DNA of 53,719 bases, from contig JACPAR010000015.1 of assembly GCA_016180725.1 (NCBI GenBank), positions 1 to 53,719 of the forward strand. Reading direction: 5' to 3'. Made by a program: the position numbers and the translations under genes. This DNA is from Candidatus Levyibacteriota bacterium. Its GTDB lineage: Bacteria; Patescibacteriota; Microgenomatia; Levybacterales; UBA12049. Below the pieces are notes generated by a model. The model worked only from the letters and a program-made list of their open reading frames with translations, searched no databases and had not been told where the DNA came from. This document shows positions 1 to 9,277 of this stretch, in pieces; positions within the stretch are counted from its first letter, which is position 1; each line of letters begins with the position of its first letter.

Positions 1-203
1 CCTGAAGATTTGCTCAAAAAAAAGATGGTGGTGAAATAGTAGGACGCTTTGAGGAATGTATTTATATTCCAAAGGAAGGCAATACAGTTATATTAGGTAG
101 TAAGAAACCAGTACCCTTAATAAGGTAGTACAAAACACGTTGAAAGGGTCAAAAATGTGATACATAATACAATAATTATGCAGTCTGGAAACAGGCTGTT
201 ATC

Positions 204-240
204 AACCACCCGTTGTAAAAGACGGGCTTTTTTGTGGTTA
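204..240 (+). terminator. Rho-independent terminator-like hairpin
   Basis: aaccacCCCGT-tgtaaaag-ACGGGcttttttGTGGTT: GC stem followed by a T run. Confidence 0.55.
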
Positions 241-278
241 AAATTATTACTTCACTATTACGATATTTTTATATCCTA

Positions 279-309
279 TTGACAATGGTTTGATTAAATG
301 TGCTAAAAT
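279..309 (+). promoter_or_regulatory. Putative promoter (TTGACA ... TGC-TAAAAT extended -10)
   Basis: TTGACA at 279-284; TAAAAT at 304-309 preceded by TGn; long 19-nt spacer; start codon of the following ORF at 322. Confidence 0.4.
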
Positions 310-321
310 GAAATTGAAGAT

Positions 322-486
322 ATGATTATGAAAAATAAACGAGTTGCTAAAAAATCGCAAAAAATAACTTACGAGGAGGGACTAAAAATTGTTAAAGCAA
401 TACAAAAAAAGATAGAAATACTAGAGAAAAAAATAAAATCTCCGAGCGCCACTTCTGCAAATGAACGTTTACTACGATTCCCTTAA
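322..486 (+). CDS. Small 54-aa charged protein, candidate antitoxin partner of the downstream PIN protein
   Basis: Read by eye: MIMKNKRVAKKSQKITYEEGLKIVKAIQKKIEILEKKIKSPSATSANERLLRFP*; overlaps the PIN ORF start by 26 nt in another frame; below the ORF-track length cutoff. Confidence 0.45.
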   Translation: MIMKNKRVAKKSQKITYEEGLKIVKAIQKKIEILEKKIKSPSATSANERLLRFP

Positions 487-1021
487 ACTTGGAACAATTA
501 AAAATAAGTATCTGGTTTTAGATACAAACGTCTTATCCTCTTGTTCCTCTGATGTAGAATATTACAAAGTATTCTTTGAAATATTTAAAGCTAATCCTAT
601 TTTAATTGATCCTATTGTAAAATTGGAATTTTTAAGAGGAGCCTACAAGGAACAAACTTACAAAGAAAAAAATAAATTTTTAACAATTGAAAAATTCTTT
701 CCAATGGCTGATCATCAAGATATTTATAAAAGGATGTATGACAACGCTTTCAATATAGCCCGCATATATAGTCATCATGGAAGAAGTGATGTTCCTCTAG
801 GAGATATTTTAATAACTGCCAGATTTGGAATTTATAAAGACGATAGATTATTCTTGACAGAAGACATGAATGATTTTTTAACACTTCTATTTGATAGAAT
901 TTCAATCATCACTTTTGAGAAAATTAGAAATAAAGATAAATCCGAATACTTAGAACATACTCAACTTTTAAGGTTTAATCACAAAAAATATGAAGATTGT
1001 TTAAAAAATTTACCTGAATAG
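461..1021 (+). CDS. PIN-domain-like protein (putative RNase toxin)
   Basis: VLDTNVL near the N-terminus and downstream acidic LGDILITARFGIYKDDRLFLTEDMNDF, the PIN active-site pattern. Confidence 0.75.
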   Translation: MNVYYDSLKLGTIKNKYLVLDTNVLSSCSSDVEYYKVFFEIFKANPILIDPIVKLEFLRGAYKEQTYKEKNKFLTIEKFFPMADHQDIYKRMYDNAFNIARIYSHHGRSDVPLGDILITARFGIYKDDRLFLTEDMNDFLTLLFDRISIITFEKIRNKDKSEYLEHTQLLRFNHKKYEDCLKNLPE

Positions 1022-1022
1022 A

Positions 1023-1223
1023 ATGGCTATGATTTTTATCTACATAACAAATCCATTGTATCCCTGGAAAGGAGAAGTTGCTGATGAGACCGAATGTATT
1101 TTGATTACAAAAACTACAAAGGAAAATTACGAAAAAGTAAAAAATGAAGTTGAAGAAATTCACTCTTACACAATCCCCTACATCATCAAAATACCTGTTG
1201 AACCTAATTCTAAATACTCATAG
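1023..1223 (+). CDS. Small hypothetical protein
   Basis: 66-aa ORF immediately following the PIN gene on the same strand. Confidence 0.45.
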   Translation: MAMIFIYITNPLYPWKGEVADETECILITKTTKENYEKVKNEVEEIHSYTIPYIIKIPVEPNSKYS

Positions 1224-1308
1224 TGGTTAAAAAGCGTCCTTTTTTCTTCTAAAATTCTTACAAATTTTTGCTTGATAACTAGTTTTAATCTTCTACACTT
1301 TTTAAGCA

Positions 1309-1746
1309 ATGAAAATTATTCTTATTTTTGTCTGGATATATGCCGCCATGATAGCGATGTCTTTTTGGGAATCTTATACCGAAGGAAGACATGCCTGGGA
1401 TAAAAGAAAACTTGGCTGGAAATTAAGAATAACCAAAAGATTTGTACTCCCAGCTTATCATTTTTATCTTTTTTTTGTTATGTGGCCTTTACTTTTAACT
1501 CTCCCTTTTGTAATTTATGGCTTTGACTTAAAAATGTTTGGGGTTGTAATGAGCGCTTATTTTTCCGGATTGGTAGTTGAGGATTTTTTCTGGTATGTTG
1601 TTAATCCTGTAGTAAAACTTTCTGAATTCAATTCAAAGTTTGCTAAATTTTATGCATGGATAAAACTTGGCGAACTCGAAGTTCCACTTCTTTATATAAT
1701 TGGCCTCTCTATGGCAATTACATCCTGGTATTTTATTTGGAGATGA
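1309..1746 (+). CDS. Small integral membrane protein
   Basis: 145 aa with several hydrophobic segments; convergent with the FTR1 gene. Confidence 0.65.
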   Translation: MKIILIFVWIYAAMIAMSFWESYTEGRHAWDKRKLGWKLRITKRFVLPAYHFYLFFVMWPLLLTLPFVIYGFDLKMFGVVMSAYFSGLVVEDFFWYVVNPVVKLSEFNSKFAKFYAWIKLGELEVPLLYIIGLSMAITSWYFIWR

Positions 1747-2569
1747 CTGTTTTTTGTAGTCTCAAGGCAATTAAAATATAAAAACTATAAAAAAATATTT
1801 CAAGCAATGTTGGTTTAGCTGTATAGCCAAAAATAGTCCTAAGAAAACTACCAAATATACTATCGTTACTTAATATAAAAGATATATTTAAAACGGGATC
1901 GAAGAAAAAAACAGGTAAAAGCCCAACTTCCTGAAATTCATGCACTCCATGTGAAATAAGACCGGCTGCAAATAAAAGCAAAAATATTGATGAAGCAGTA
2001 AAAAATGCTGAAAGATTAATCTTTACTGCCCGCGCAAACAATAAGCATCCTAATATTAAAGCCAAAATTAAACCTAAAACCGCACCGATCAACTGATTTG
2101 TTGAGCCCGTCATGCCAACTGCCCTTAGATATAAAACTGTTTCTACACCTTCTCTTAAAACCGAAATAGCAACCATTGATGCTATGCCTAAACCATATCC
2201 TTTTTCTATATGTGGCGCTAGCTTTTGCTTGATTTTTTCACTTAAATTTTTTTGCTTATGTACCCAAATTATCATCCACGTTAGGAATAAAGTGGTAACA
2301 AACATAAGCGTCCCCTCAAATACCTGTTCTGTTTTTCCAGAAAAACCACCGAAAAAAAATTGTAAAAAGTAAGCAGTTATAACAGAAAGTAATACCCCAA
2401 CAAATGTTCCAAACCAAACAAATTTTTTAAGTTTCCAATTCGCTGATTGCTTAGAAAGAATGGCAAAAACAATACTAATCACTAAAATAGCTTCTATTGT
2501 TTCGCGGAAAGTGATTAAACTGGAAGTAAACACAAATAATAATGTATACAACAAAACTAACACTGTCAA
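1733..2569 (-). CDS. FTR1 family high-affinity iron permease
   Basis: Two REXXE-type motifs (FRETIEAILVI and LREGVETVLYLRAV) in a multi-TM protein. Confidence 0.9.
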   Translation of the reverse strand: MTVLVLLYTLLFVFTSSLITFRETIEAILVISIVFAILSKQSANWKLKKFVWFGTFVGVLLSVITAYFLQFFFGGFSGKTEQVFEGTLMFVTTLFLTWMIIWVHKQKNLSEKIKQKLAPHIEKGYGLGIASMVAISVLREGVETVLYLRAVGMTGSTNQLIGAVLGLILALILGCLLFARAVKINLSAFFTASSIFLLLFAAGLISHGVHEFQEVGLLPVFFFDPVLNISFILSNDSIFGSFLRTIFGYTAKPTLLEIFFYSFYILIALRLQKTVISK

Positions 2570-2604
2570 GATGTTAGTTTTGTTAAACAGTCAAAGCTTA
2601 AAAA

Positions 2605-2850
2605 TTAAGCAATGTTGCCTGAATTTGCTCCTCCCTGATTTACATCTCCTGCTGGATTAACTGGTGGTTCTTGAGCAGGAGGTACTTGTTCTGGCGTAGG
2701 GTTTACAACTGGTTCTGTTGGTTGTACAGGTTCGTTAACCGGAGGTACAACGGGCTCCGCTGGCTGAGATGGTTGTTGTACCGGCTGCTCGCCAACAGGG
2801 TTTACTGGGTTTGGCGTAACTGGCGTACTTTGATTTTGTTGATCATCCAT
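2605..2850 (-). CDS. Proline-rich low-complexity protein
   Basis: 81 aa rich in P/V/E/Q; start overlaps the dnaB stop. Confidence 0.5.
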   Translation of the reverse strand: MDDQQNQSTPVTPNPVNPVGEQPVQQPSQPAEPVVPPVNEPVQPTEPVVNPTPEQVPPAQEPPVNPAGDVNQGGANSGNIA

Positions 2851-4181
2851 TATCTATCACCTCCCTCTTCTCTTTTTTTGTCCACATTATAAAATCTTAT
2901 CCTATCTCCCCTAAAAAGTAAATCTATTTCTCCGGTTGGACCGTTTCTATGTTTTGCAATTAATAATTTTACATTCATTGTAGGAGATAATTGGTCTTCC
3001 GGTCTGTATAAAAACATCACTACGTCTGCATCCTGCTCTATTGCGCCCGACTCTCTTAAGTCGGCAAGCTGTGGCTTCTTCTCTCCTCTGTGTTCAACCG
3101 CACGAGATAACTGGGATACAGCTACAACCGGAATTTTTAATTCTCTGGCTAAATTTTTAAGGGCTTGTGAAACAATCGAAACCTCCTGAACTCTGCTATC
3201 ATATCTCCTCCCCGGATCGGCCAGTTGAAGATAATCAACCATAAGAAGTTTAATACCGTATTCCAACTGCAGACGCCTTGCTTTTGTACGCATTTCCGAA
3301 ACAGATATGCCAGGTGTATCGTCTATAAAAATCGGCGCGTCTGCAAGCTGACCCATTGCTTCTGATAATTTACTGAAATCATCCTCCGAGAGCTTACCTG
3401 TTTTTAATCTCCATGCGTCAACATCTGCCTGACCCACTAGTAGCCTGTCAACCAACTCTTCTTTACTCATTTCAAGTGAAAATATTCCAACCGGTAATTT
3501 TTCGATTACGCTTATATTTTGGGCAATATTTACAGCCATAGCCGTTTTTCCCTGACCCGGACGGGCTGCAAGAATAATAAGATTTGAATCCTGCATACCG
3601 GAAAGCAAAGAGTCGAGGTCAAAAAATCCGGTCTTTACCCCACGAAATCCAATTCCGGTTTTATGCAATTCATCTATTCTGTCAAAACTTTCTGCCAACG
3701 CTTCTTTGATTGGTGTAAAACCTCGTAAGATTTGCCCTTGAGAGATAGAAAAAATGGATGATTCAGCCTTATCTATAATTGACTTTATATCTTTATCATC
3801 AACAAATCCCATTTCTGCGATTTCTGTACCTGTTTTTATAAGCAATCTTTTTGTAGATGCCTCTTTAATTAAAAGAGCGTAATGCTCCACATTTGCAGCC
3901 GTTGGTACGGAGTTAACAATTTCTATTAAATAAGAAGAGCCGACTTTATCATAAACTTTTTTCTTTTTAAGCTGAGTTGTTAAAGTTAAAACATCTATTG
4001 GTTTTCTGTCTTCGTATAAAAAAAGCATGGCCTCAAAAATTATTCCGTTTGTGTCGTTGTAGAAATCTTTTGGGGTGATTATTTCAGACACAATATTAAT
4101 TGCGTCTTTATCAAGAAGAATTGCTCCTAAAACGCTTTTTTCTGCATCTTCGTTATGCGGCAGTATTTTTACGTTAGCCAT
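2850..4181 (-). CDS. dnaB: Replicative DNA helicase DnaB
   Basis: HNEDAEKSVLGAILLD N-terminus, AARPGQGKTAMAVNIA Walker A, LLMVDYLQL, SGAIEQDADVVMFLYR. Confidence 0.97.
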   Translation of the reverse strand: MANVKILPHNEDAEKSVLGAILLDKDAINIVSEIITPKDFYNDTNGIIFEAMLFLYEDRKPIDVLTLTTQLKKKKVYDKVGSSYLIEIVNSVPTAANVEHYALLIKEASTKRLLIKTGTEIAEMGFVDDKDIKSIIDKAESSIFSISQGQILRGFTPIKEALAESFDRIDELHKTGIGFRGVKTGFFDLDSLLSGMQDSNLIILAARPGQGKTAMAVNIAQNISVIEKLPVGIFSLEMSKEELVDRLLVGQADVDAWRLKTGKLSEDDFSKLSEAMGQLADAPIFIDDTPGISVSEMRTKARRLQLEYGIKLLMVDYLQLADPGRRYDSRVQEVSIVSQALKNLARELKIPVVAVSQLSRAVEHRGEKKPQLADLRESGAIEQDADVVMFLYRPEDQLSPTMNVKLLIAKHRNGPTGEIDLLFRGDRIRFYNVDKKREEGGDR

Positions 4182-4195
4182 AATTTAATTTTAAA

Positions 4196-4720
4196 CTATT
4201 TTAATACTACCGTTTCCATCTCTTCCGGTAATTTTTCAAATGTAACTGAATATTTAGAAACGGCGCTTGTCTGTTTTCCCAAAGCCTTTACTGCCTCCTC
4301 TGCACCATCACCGTAAAAGATAACAACATTCGGTTCAAGAGCTGCGATTGTTTCTTCATTTAATTTTCCTTCTACTTTAATTAATAAAACATTATGTTTG
4401 TCCAGCTTTTCTTTTGCAGCTTCGATTGCATCGGTCTTACCAAGTAAAATGCTTAATCCATCAATCAAAATACTATAAACTATATTTTGTGCATTTCTAA
4501 AAGCGGTAATTTTTGTTCCGGAAACTTCGTATTCACCCGGCCCTTTAATAGTTACCCTGCTTTCTTCAATTTTTGATAAGTCGTATTTTTCCTGCTCATT
4601 TAAAATAATCACCGCGTCTGCAGCTGTTTTAGACTTAAGCGCCACTGTTGGATCAACAACAAACGCAGAACGTTTTCCTTTTAACCTTAAACAACCTTGA
4701 GCAACAATATAAATATCCAT
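4196..4720 (-). CDS. MBL-fold (beta-lactamase-like) protein
   Basis: QGCLRLKGKRSAFVVDPT...VIIL...GPGEYEVSG... pattern of MBL-fold-like proteins. Confidence 0.6.
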   Translation of the reverse strand: MDIYIVAQGCLRLKGKRSAFVVDPTVALKSKTAADAVIILNEQEKYDLSKIEESRVTIKGPGEYEVSGTKITAFRNAQNIVYSILIDGLSILLGKTDAIEAAKEKLDKHNVLLIKVEGKLNEETIAALEPNVVIFYGDGAEEAVKALGKQTSAVSKYSVTFEKLPEEMETVVLK

Positions 4721-4855
4721 CGCATTTAAAACAAAAGCTGAGCAGTTTATTCATCCTAGCACAGCTTTTTTTCCTTGACAAGAGGATCTTTTTAATTTAT
4801 TATTAAGCACATCTTGAGCTACTCTTCTGCCCGGAATTTCCAGGTTTTATAATTT

Positions 4856-5281
4856 ATGAAAGCAGAAAAAATTGTAATTTCTTTTATTGCAGTCCTTATT
4901 GGCGTTCTTGTAGCAGGAGCTGCTTTTTATTTTTACCAAAGTACAAAAATCGTTTCGCCATCTCAAATTAAAACCGTTTCTATAAAATCTCCCACCCCAA
5001 CACCTTCTTCTTCTATTTTTCTGTCTGTTGAAAATCCTAAAAACGAAGACGTCGTGGACACAAAGACAATTACTGTTAACGGAAAAACAACATCGGATGC
5101 TGTAATTATTTTGTCAACAATCTCGGATGACCAGGTATTTACACCAACAAAAATCGGCAGTTTCTCAACCACAACAACTCTTAACGATGGTGCAAATCTT
5201 ATTACAATAACGGCAATTGCTCCAAACGGAGAAGAAGTAAAAATAACAAAAACTGTTACATATTCAACTGAAAGTTTTTAA
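4856..5281 (+). CDS. Membrane-anchored Ig-like domain protein
   Basis: N-terminal TM; VDTKTITVNGKTTSDAVIIL...LNDGANLITITAIAPNGEEVKITKTVTY, bacterial Ig-like pattern. Confidence 0.6.
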   Translation: MKAEKIVISFIAVLIGVLVAGAAFYFYQSTKIVSPSQIKTVSIKSPTPTPSSSIFLSVENPKNEDVVDTKTITVNGKTTSDAVIILSTISDDQVFTPTKIGSFSTTTTLNDGANLITITAIAPNGEEVKITKTVTYSTESF

Positions 5282-5284
5282 TTT

Positions 5285-6121
5285 ATGAAAACAAAATTTA
5301 GTTTTATTTTTCTATTTGCTATTTGCTTTTTTACCCTGAGCGTAGTCGAAGGGCTATTTGCTATGAATGCGATAGCATTATCTCCAACGCCAACAGATTC
5401 CGACGCCCCAACACCTACAAAGACTGAAGTAAAAAAGGATACGAACACCAGTGAGGTTATTAATGATCTAAAAGAACGTATCGCATCAAGAGTAGCACAA
5501 TTAAAATTAGTTAAAAGAAAAGGAATTCTGGGAACCGTTACCGATATATCCGGCACTCAAATTACTCTCTCTGATCCACAAAACAATACCCGCTTTATAG
5601 ATGTAGACGAGCTAACGAAATTTTCCTCCCCTTCTACGTCTGCAAAAGAATCTTTCGGACTTTCCGATATTACAAAAGGAACCAAACTTGGTATTCTTGG
5701 CATTTATAATAAACAATCAGAAAGAATTCTTGCCAGATTTGTTAATGTTATTTCTTTGCCAACAATAATTAACGCAGCTGTTACTTCTGTTAACAGCGAT
5801 GATTTTAGTTTTAAAATAGTTGAAGAAGAAGGAAAATCAAATAGCGTTGATGTTGAGAAAATAACAAAAACATTTTCCTACAGCAAGGAAACAGACCTTG
5901 TAAAATCAGGATTTTCAAAAATAAAAGAAGGTCAGCACGTTATGATTATTGGATTTCCGGATATAAAAGATAAGGCAAGAATTGTTGCCTCCAGAATTAT
6001 TATTTTTGCAAACATTCCTAAAAATCCAAGAATAATTATTCCCCAAGAAGCATTAGATCCTCAAGACACTACAACTCCATCGACCGGCAGCGGCAAAAAA
6101 CTTACACCAATTACTCGCTAA
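5285..6121 (+). CDS. Secreted protein of unknown function
   Basis: Signal peptide-like N-terminus; repeated beta-rich segments (GILGTVTDISGTQITL...). Confidence 0.6.
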   Translation: MKTKFSFIFLFAICFFTLSVVEGLFAMNAIALSPTPTDSDAPTPTKTEVKKDTNTSEVINDLKERIASRVAQLKLVKRKGILGTVTDISGTQITLSDPQNNTRFIDVDELTKFSSPSTSAKESFGLSDITKGTKLGILGIYNKQSERILARFVNVISLPTIINAAVTSVNSDDFSFKIVEEEGKSNSVDVEKITKTFSYSKETDLVKSGFSKIKEGQHVMIIGFPDIKDKARIVASRIIIFANIPKNPRIIIPQEALDPQDTTTPSTGSGKKLTPITR

Positions 6122-6124
6122 AAA

Positions 6125-6859
6125 ATGCTTGAACAAATCGCAGAAAGAATAGGAAGAGTTATAAAACCACATTTTTATACACGTGTTGAAAATAGTATTA
6201 ACGCTTATAATCTTTATGTTTATAACATAGAAAACTTAGAACTTTTAAAAGGAAACCCGTGTGTTTTTGTTGCAAACCACATAAAGCCTGAAGGTGATAA
6301 AAATGTTTACCGTTCCTCAGGTTTAAGTCCCGATTCGTTTTTATTAAGAAGAGTAATTCTTAATACACTTGGTCAAGACGTGCATTTTGTTGCTCAATAC
6401 GATCCTAATGATCTTGGGACATTAAGAGATAAAATTCCAGGCGCACGCAGCGTACTTAAAAGATTTCATAAAGGCATGCTTCGGGGATTCGATGTTATTC
6501 CTGTGTCAAAAAGAACCGGTGCTGTAAATGTTGATTTTTTCAGAGACGCAAAAACAGCCGTTGCAAGAAAAGAATCGATATTCATTTACCCCTTTGAAGA
6601 TTGGATGGATGACTTTAATCCCGAACAAAAAATTGAGTCCGGAGCAGCTTACCTTGCGCAAAAGTTAGATGTCCCAATCTTTCCTATTTATGTCTTTGGT
6701 TGTAAAACATGGAACCCAAAGCCAAACCAAGAAACAACAATCGTATTTGGTAAACCATTCTCCGCAAAAGGGATAACGATTGAGCAAACAAATAGTAAAA
6801 TAAGAGAAGAACTAACAGCTTTACAAAATTTAGTAAGAGCTAAAAACCATGAACAATAG
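6125..6859 (+). CDS. 1-acyl-glycerol-3-phosphate acyltransferase-like (PlsC family)
   Basis: CVFVANHIKPEGD..., FIYPFEDW, AAYLAQKLDVPIFPIYVFG, acyltransferase-like block arrangement. Confidence 0.6.
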   Translation: MLEQIAERIGRVIKPHFYTRVENSINAYNLYVYNIENLELLKGNPCVFVANHIKPEGDKNVYRSSGLSPDSFLLRRVILNTLGQDVHFVAQYDPNDLGTLRDKIPGARSVLKRFHKGMLRGFDVIPVSKRTGAVNVDFFRDAKTAVARKESIFIYPFEDWMDDFNPEQKIESGAAYLAQKLDVPIFPIYVFGCKTWNPKPNQETTIVFGKPFSAKGITIEQTNSKIREELTALQNLVRAKNHEQ

Positions 6860-8051
6860 GCTTAACCAAACAAAAAATTTATTAACAAAAAATTCCCTGG
6901 ATGCAATTCTTGTCTCCTCTATTCCAAATATTACTTATCTCACAGGCTTTTCTAATTTTTCCAAAGACGAACGGGAAGCATTTGTTGTTATCGTGGCTCA
7001 ACCCCTGGCTCAACCCCAGGGGTTGACGCACAAAACCCCTGGGGTTACAGGGTATATTATTACCGATGGAAGGTATTCCGAAGCAGTACAGATTTCTGTC
7101 CCCCACTTTGAGCTTATCGAACGAAATGTCAATAATACTTTAAAACAGATCTTTTCATCTCTTTTAAAAAAACATCGCATAAAAACAGTTGGCATAGAAG
7201 AAAATAACATCTGTGTTGCAGAATACAAAGCATTCAAAAAACTTTTTCCCAGAATAAAACCGTTCGATATATCGTTGTTACGAACAATAAAGTCAAACGA
7301 TGAAATTAAAGCAATCGAAAAAGCTTGCGAGATTGGAGACAAAGCATTTGAGTACATATTGGAGCAGCTTAATGAAGATTTAACCGAAAAGGATGTAGCA
7401 TTCCTACTTGAACATTTTATTAAAAAACAAGGCGCTGACCTTTCGTTTCCAACAATAGTCGCCTTTGGTAAAAATTCTTCCATCCCCCACCACCAAACAA
7501 GTAATCAGCGCCTAGCGTCCAGCGGTCAGTTTGTGTTAATTGATTTTGGAGTAAAATTGAATAATTATTGCTCCGACATGACCCGCACGGTATTCTTTGG
7601 TAAAGCAACTGATGAACAAAAAAAGATGTACCAAACTGTGTTAGAAGCACAACAGAAAGCCATCGACTTTCTTACTCAACGTCATTCTGAGCGAAGCGAA
7701 GAATCCCCAAGGGCTTCTTTAAAGCGGAGTGGATCCTTCGGCCTGCGGCCTCAGGATGACGGTCGGATGAAAGCAAGTGACATTGACAAAGTTGCACGTG
7801 ATTACATTGTTAATAAAGGTTATCCAACCATTCCCCACTCCCTCGGCCATGGCATTGGCCTTGAAGTTCATGAAGCTCCACGGCTTTCCCCAAACTCCAG
7901 TGATGAACTTAGAGAAGGCATGGTGTTCTCGATAGAACCTGGAATTTATTTACCGGGCTTTGGAGGCGTGAGAATCGAAGATCTTATCGTTCTTGAAAAA
8001 TCCGGCCATAGATCTCTAACAAAATCCCCAAGAGGCATGATTATAATTTAA
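6849..8051 (+). CDS. Xaa-Pro aminopeptidase / M24 family metallopeptidase
   Basis: FVLIDFGVKLNNYCSDMTRTVFFG, HSLGHGIGLEVHEAP, GMVFSIEPGIYLPGFGGVRIEDL: M24 metal ligands. Confidence 0.93.
   Translation: MNNRLNQTKNLLTKNSLDAILVSSIPNITYLTGFSNFSKDEREAFVVIVAQPLAQPQGLTHKTPGVTGYIITDGRYSEAVQISVPHFELIERNVNNTLKQIFSSLLKKHRIKTVGIEENNICVAEYKAFKKLFPRIKPFDISLLRTIKSNDEIKAIEKACEIGDKAFEYILEQLNEDLTEKDVAFLLEHFIKKQGADLSFPTIVAFGKNSSIPHHQTSNQRLASSGQFVLIDFGVKLNNYCSDMTRTVFFGKATDEQKKMYQTVLEAQQKAIDFLTQRHSERSEESPRASLKRSGSFGLRPQDDGRMKASDIDKVARDYIVNKGYPTIPHSLGHGIGLEVHEAPRLSPNSSDELREGMVFSIEPGIYLPGFGGVRIEDLIVLEKSGHRSLTKSPRGMIII
7012..7046. repeat. Palindromic element inside the M24 ORF (13-bp inverted repeat AACCCCAGGGGTT / AACCCCTGGGGTT)
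   Basis: Perfect complementary 13-mers separated by 9 nt. Confidence 0.8.
7681..7760. repeat. Palindromic element inside the M24 ORF (GTCATTCTGAGCGAAGCGAAGAATCC ... GGATCCTTCGG...CTCAGGATGAC)
   Basis: Imperfect inverted repeat; encodes RHSERSEESPRASLKRSGSFGLRPQDDGR. Confidence 0.8.
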
Positions 8052-8104
8052 AAGCTAAGCGATGTTTCGATAAGTTCATCTACTCTACCACTCTCAATGT
8101 ATTT

Positions 8105-9277
8105 TTACAACTCTTTCTCTGCAAGTCTTGCACCCTGCACAGTTGCTTGCAATTTTCTAAAAGCTACTTCCCATGCTCTAGTCCTAAGTCCGCAGTCAGG
8201 CGTTGGATTAACCAGACTTGAATCACCAAGTAATTTTGCCGAATAAAGAATACGGTCCCTTACAAGTTCCGGGCTTTCGAGAAAATTTGTATGAATATCG
8301 GTAACGCCAAGACCAATACGTGATGGAATCTTATATTTTTTAAACCAGGAAAGAATTTCGTATCCTGGACGGTTCCCCTCTTTAGTTCCTAATGTTTTTG
8401 AATCCCGATTAGATAACTCTAATGCATACTGGCTACAATTCTCCATTTTTTGGATATGGGGAAAAAGAAGCCGGTAATCAGAATAACAAATATGCACGCT
8501 AAACTGCCCTTTTAAACCCTTTACCGACTCATTAAACGACTCAACAAATAGCGGAACTTCTGATGGAATTGTTGTTGCAGCCGGTTCATCAATTTGTATC
8601 CAACCTGCACCATTTTCTATAAGCATTTTTATGTTTGGACGAATTAGAAACTTAGCAATATCTAAAACAAATTTACGCCGCGCTTTTTCCTTGTTTTGAA
8701 GCGCAACTTTACCACCTAGTCTTTGAGCTTTCTTTCCATAGTATTCATCAAAAGACCATGCAGCAATAGTATATGCTCCGGTAATTGGGATTTTTATTAC
8801 TCTGTCCGTATGCTTTTTTAAAAATGCTAATTCTTCTAAATGCCAGGGTTTTTTTAGTTTTGGCTTTCCAACGCATGCCGCTTTTTGATAATATTTATTA
8901 TCAAAAGACCTCACCAATCCTCTAAATACAAAGCCATAACAACGATTAACCGCGTATTGATACATCTCGCTCCGCTGCTGCTCCCCATCGTAAACAATAT
9001 CAAGCCCAGCCTTTTCCTGCATGCGGATTGCGTAAATAGATGCCCATTTTTTAATTTCATTCCTGTCACGGGTGCCAGGGTTTTTCTTTTGAAGAAGCAA
9101 TATTAATGGGTCATAGTCAATATCGAATCGCTTACCCCAAGAAACTGCATCCTTGATATCTTCATCTGTAATTTTTTTTCCTAGCGCAACCTTTACCCGC
9201 CATTCGGGTTTTGCAAGACTTCCTATTTCGTGCGTAAGTAAATGTATCATATTATTTTTGGAAATATGTTTTAACAT
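8105..9277 (-). CDS. Cobalamin-independent methionine synthase, catalytic (MetE C-terminal-type) protein
   Basis: GAGWIQIDEPA, VHICYSDY (HxC), ALELSNRD (E), NPTPDCGLRTR (C): Zn ligands of the MetE C-terminal domain. Confidence 0.88.
   Translation of the reverse strand: MLKHISKNNMIHLLTHEIGSLAKPEWRVKVALGKKITDEDIKDAVSWGKRFDIDYDPLILLLQKKNPGTRDRNEIKKWASIYAIRMQEKAGLDIVYDGEQQRSEMYQYAVNRCYGFVFRGLVRSFDNKYYQKAACVGKPKLKKPWHLEELAFLKKHTDRVIKIPITGAYTIAAWSFDEYYGKKAQRLGGKVALQNKEKARRKFVLDIAKFLIRPNIKMLIENGAGWIQIDEPAATTIPSEVPLFVESFNESVKGLKGQFSVHICYSDYRLLFPHIQKMENCSQYALELSNRDSKTLGTKEGNRPGYEILSWFKKYKIPSRIGLGVTDIHTNFLESPELVRDRILYSAKLLGDSSLVNPTPDCGLRTRAWEVAFRKLQATVQGARLAEKEL

Noticed and set aside
1-128. 3' fragment of a coding region (...KDGGEIVGRFEECIYIPKEGNTVILGSKKPVPLIR*) with a possible poly-A frameshift at 16-23
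   Set aside because: Only ~40 codons visible at the window edge; frame breaks at an A8 tract and cannot be evaluated without upstream sequence
7010-7483. 157-aa minus-strand ORF
   Set aside because: Shadow of the M24 peptidase coding region
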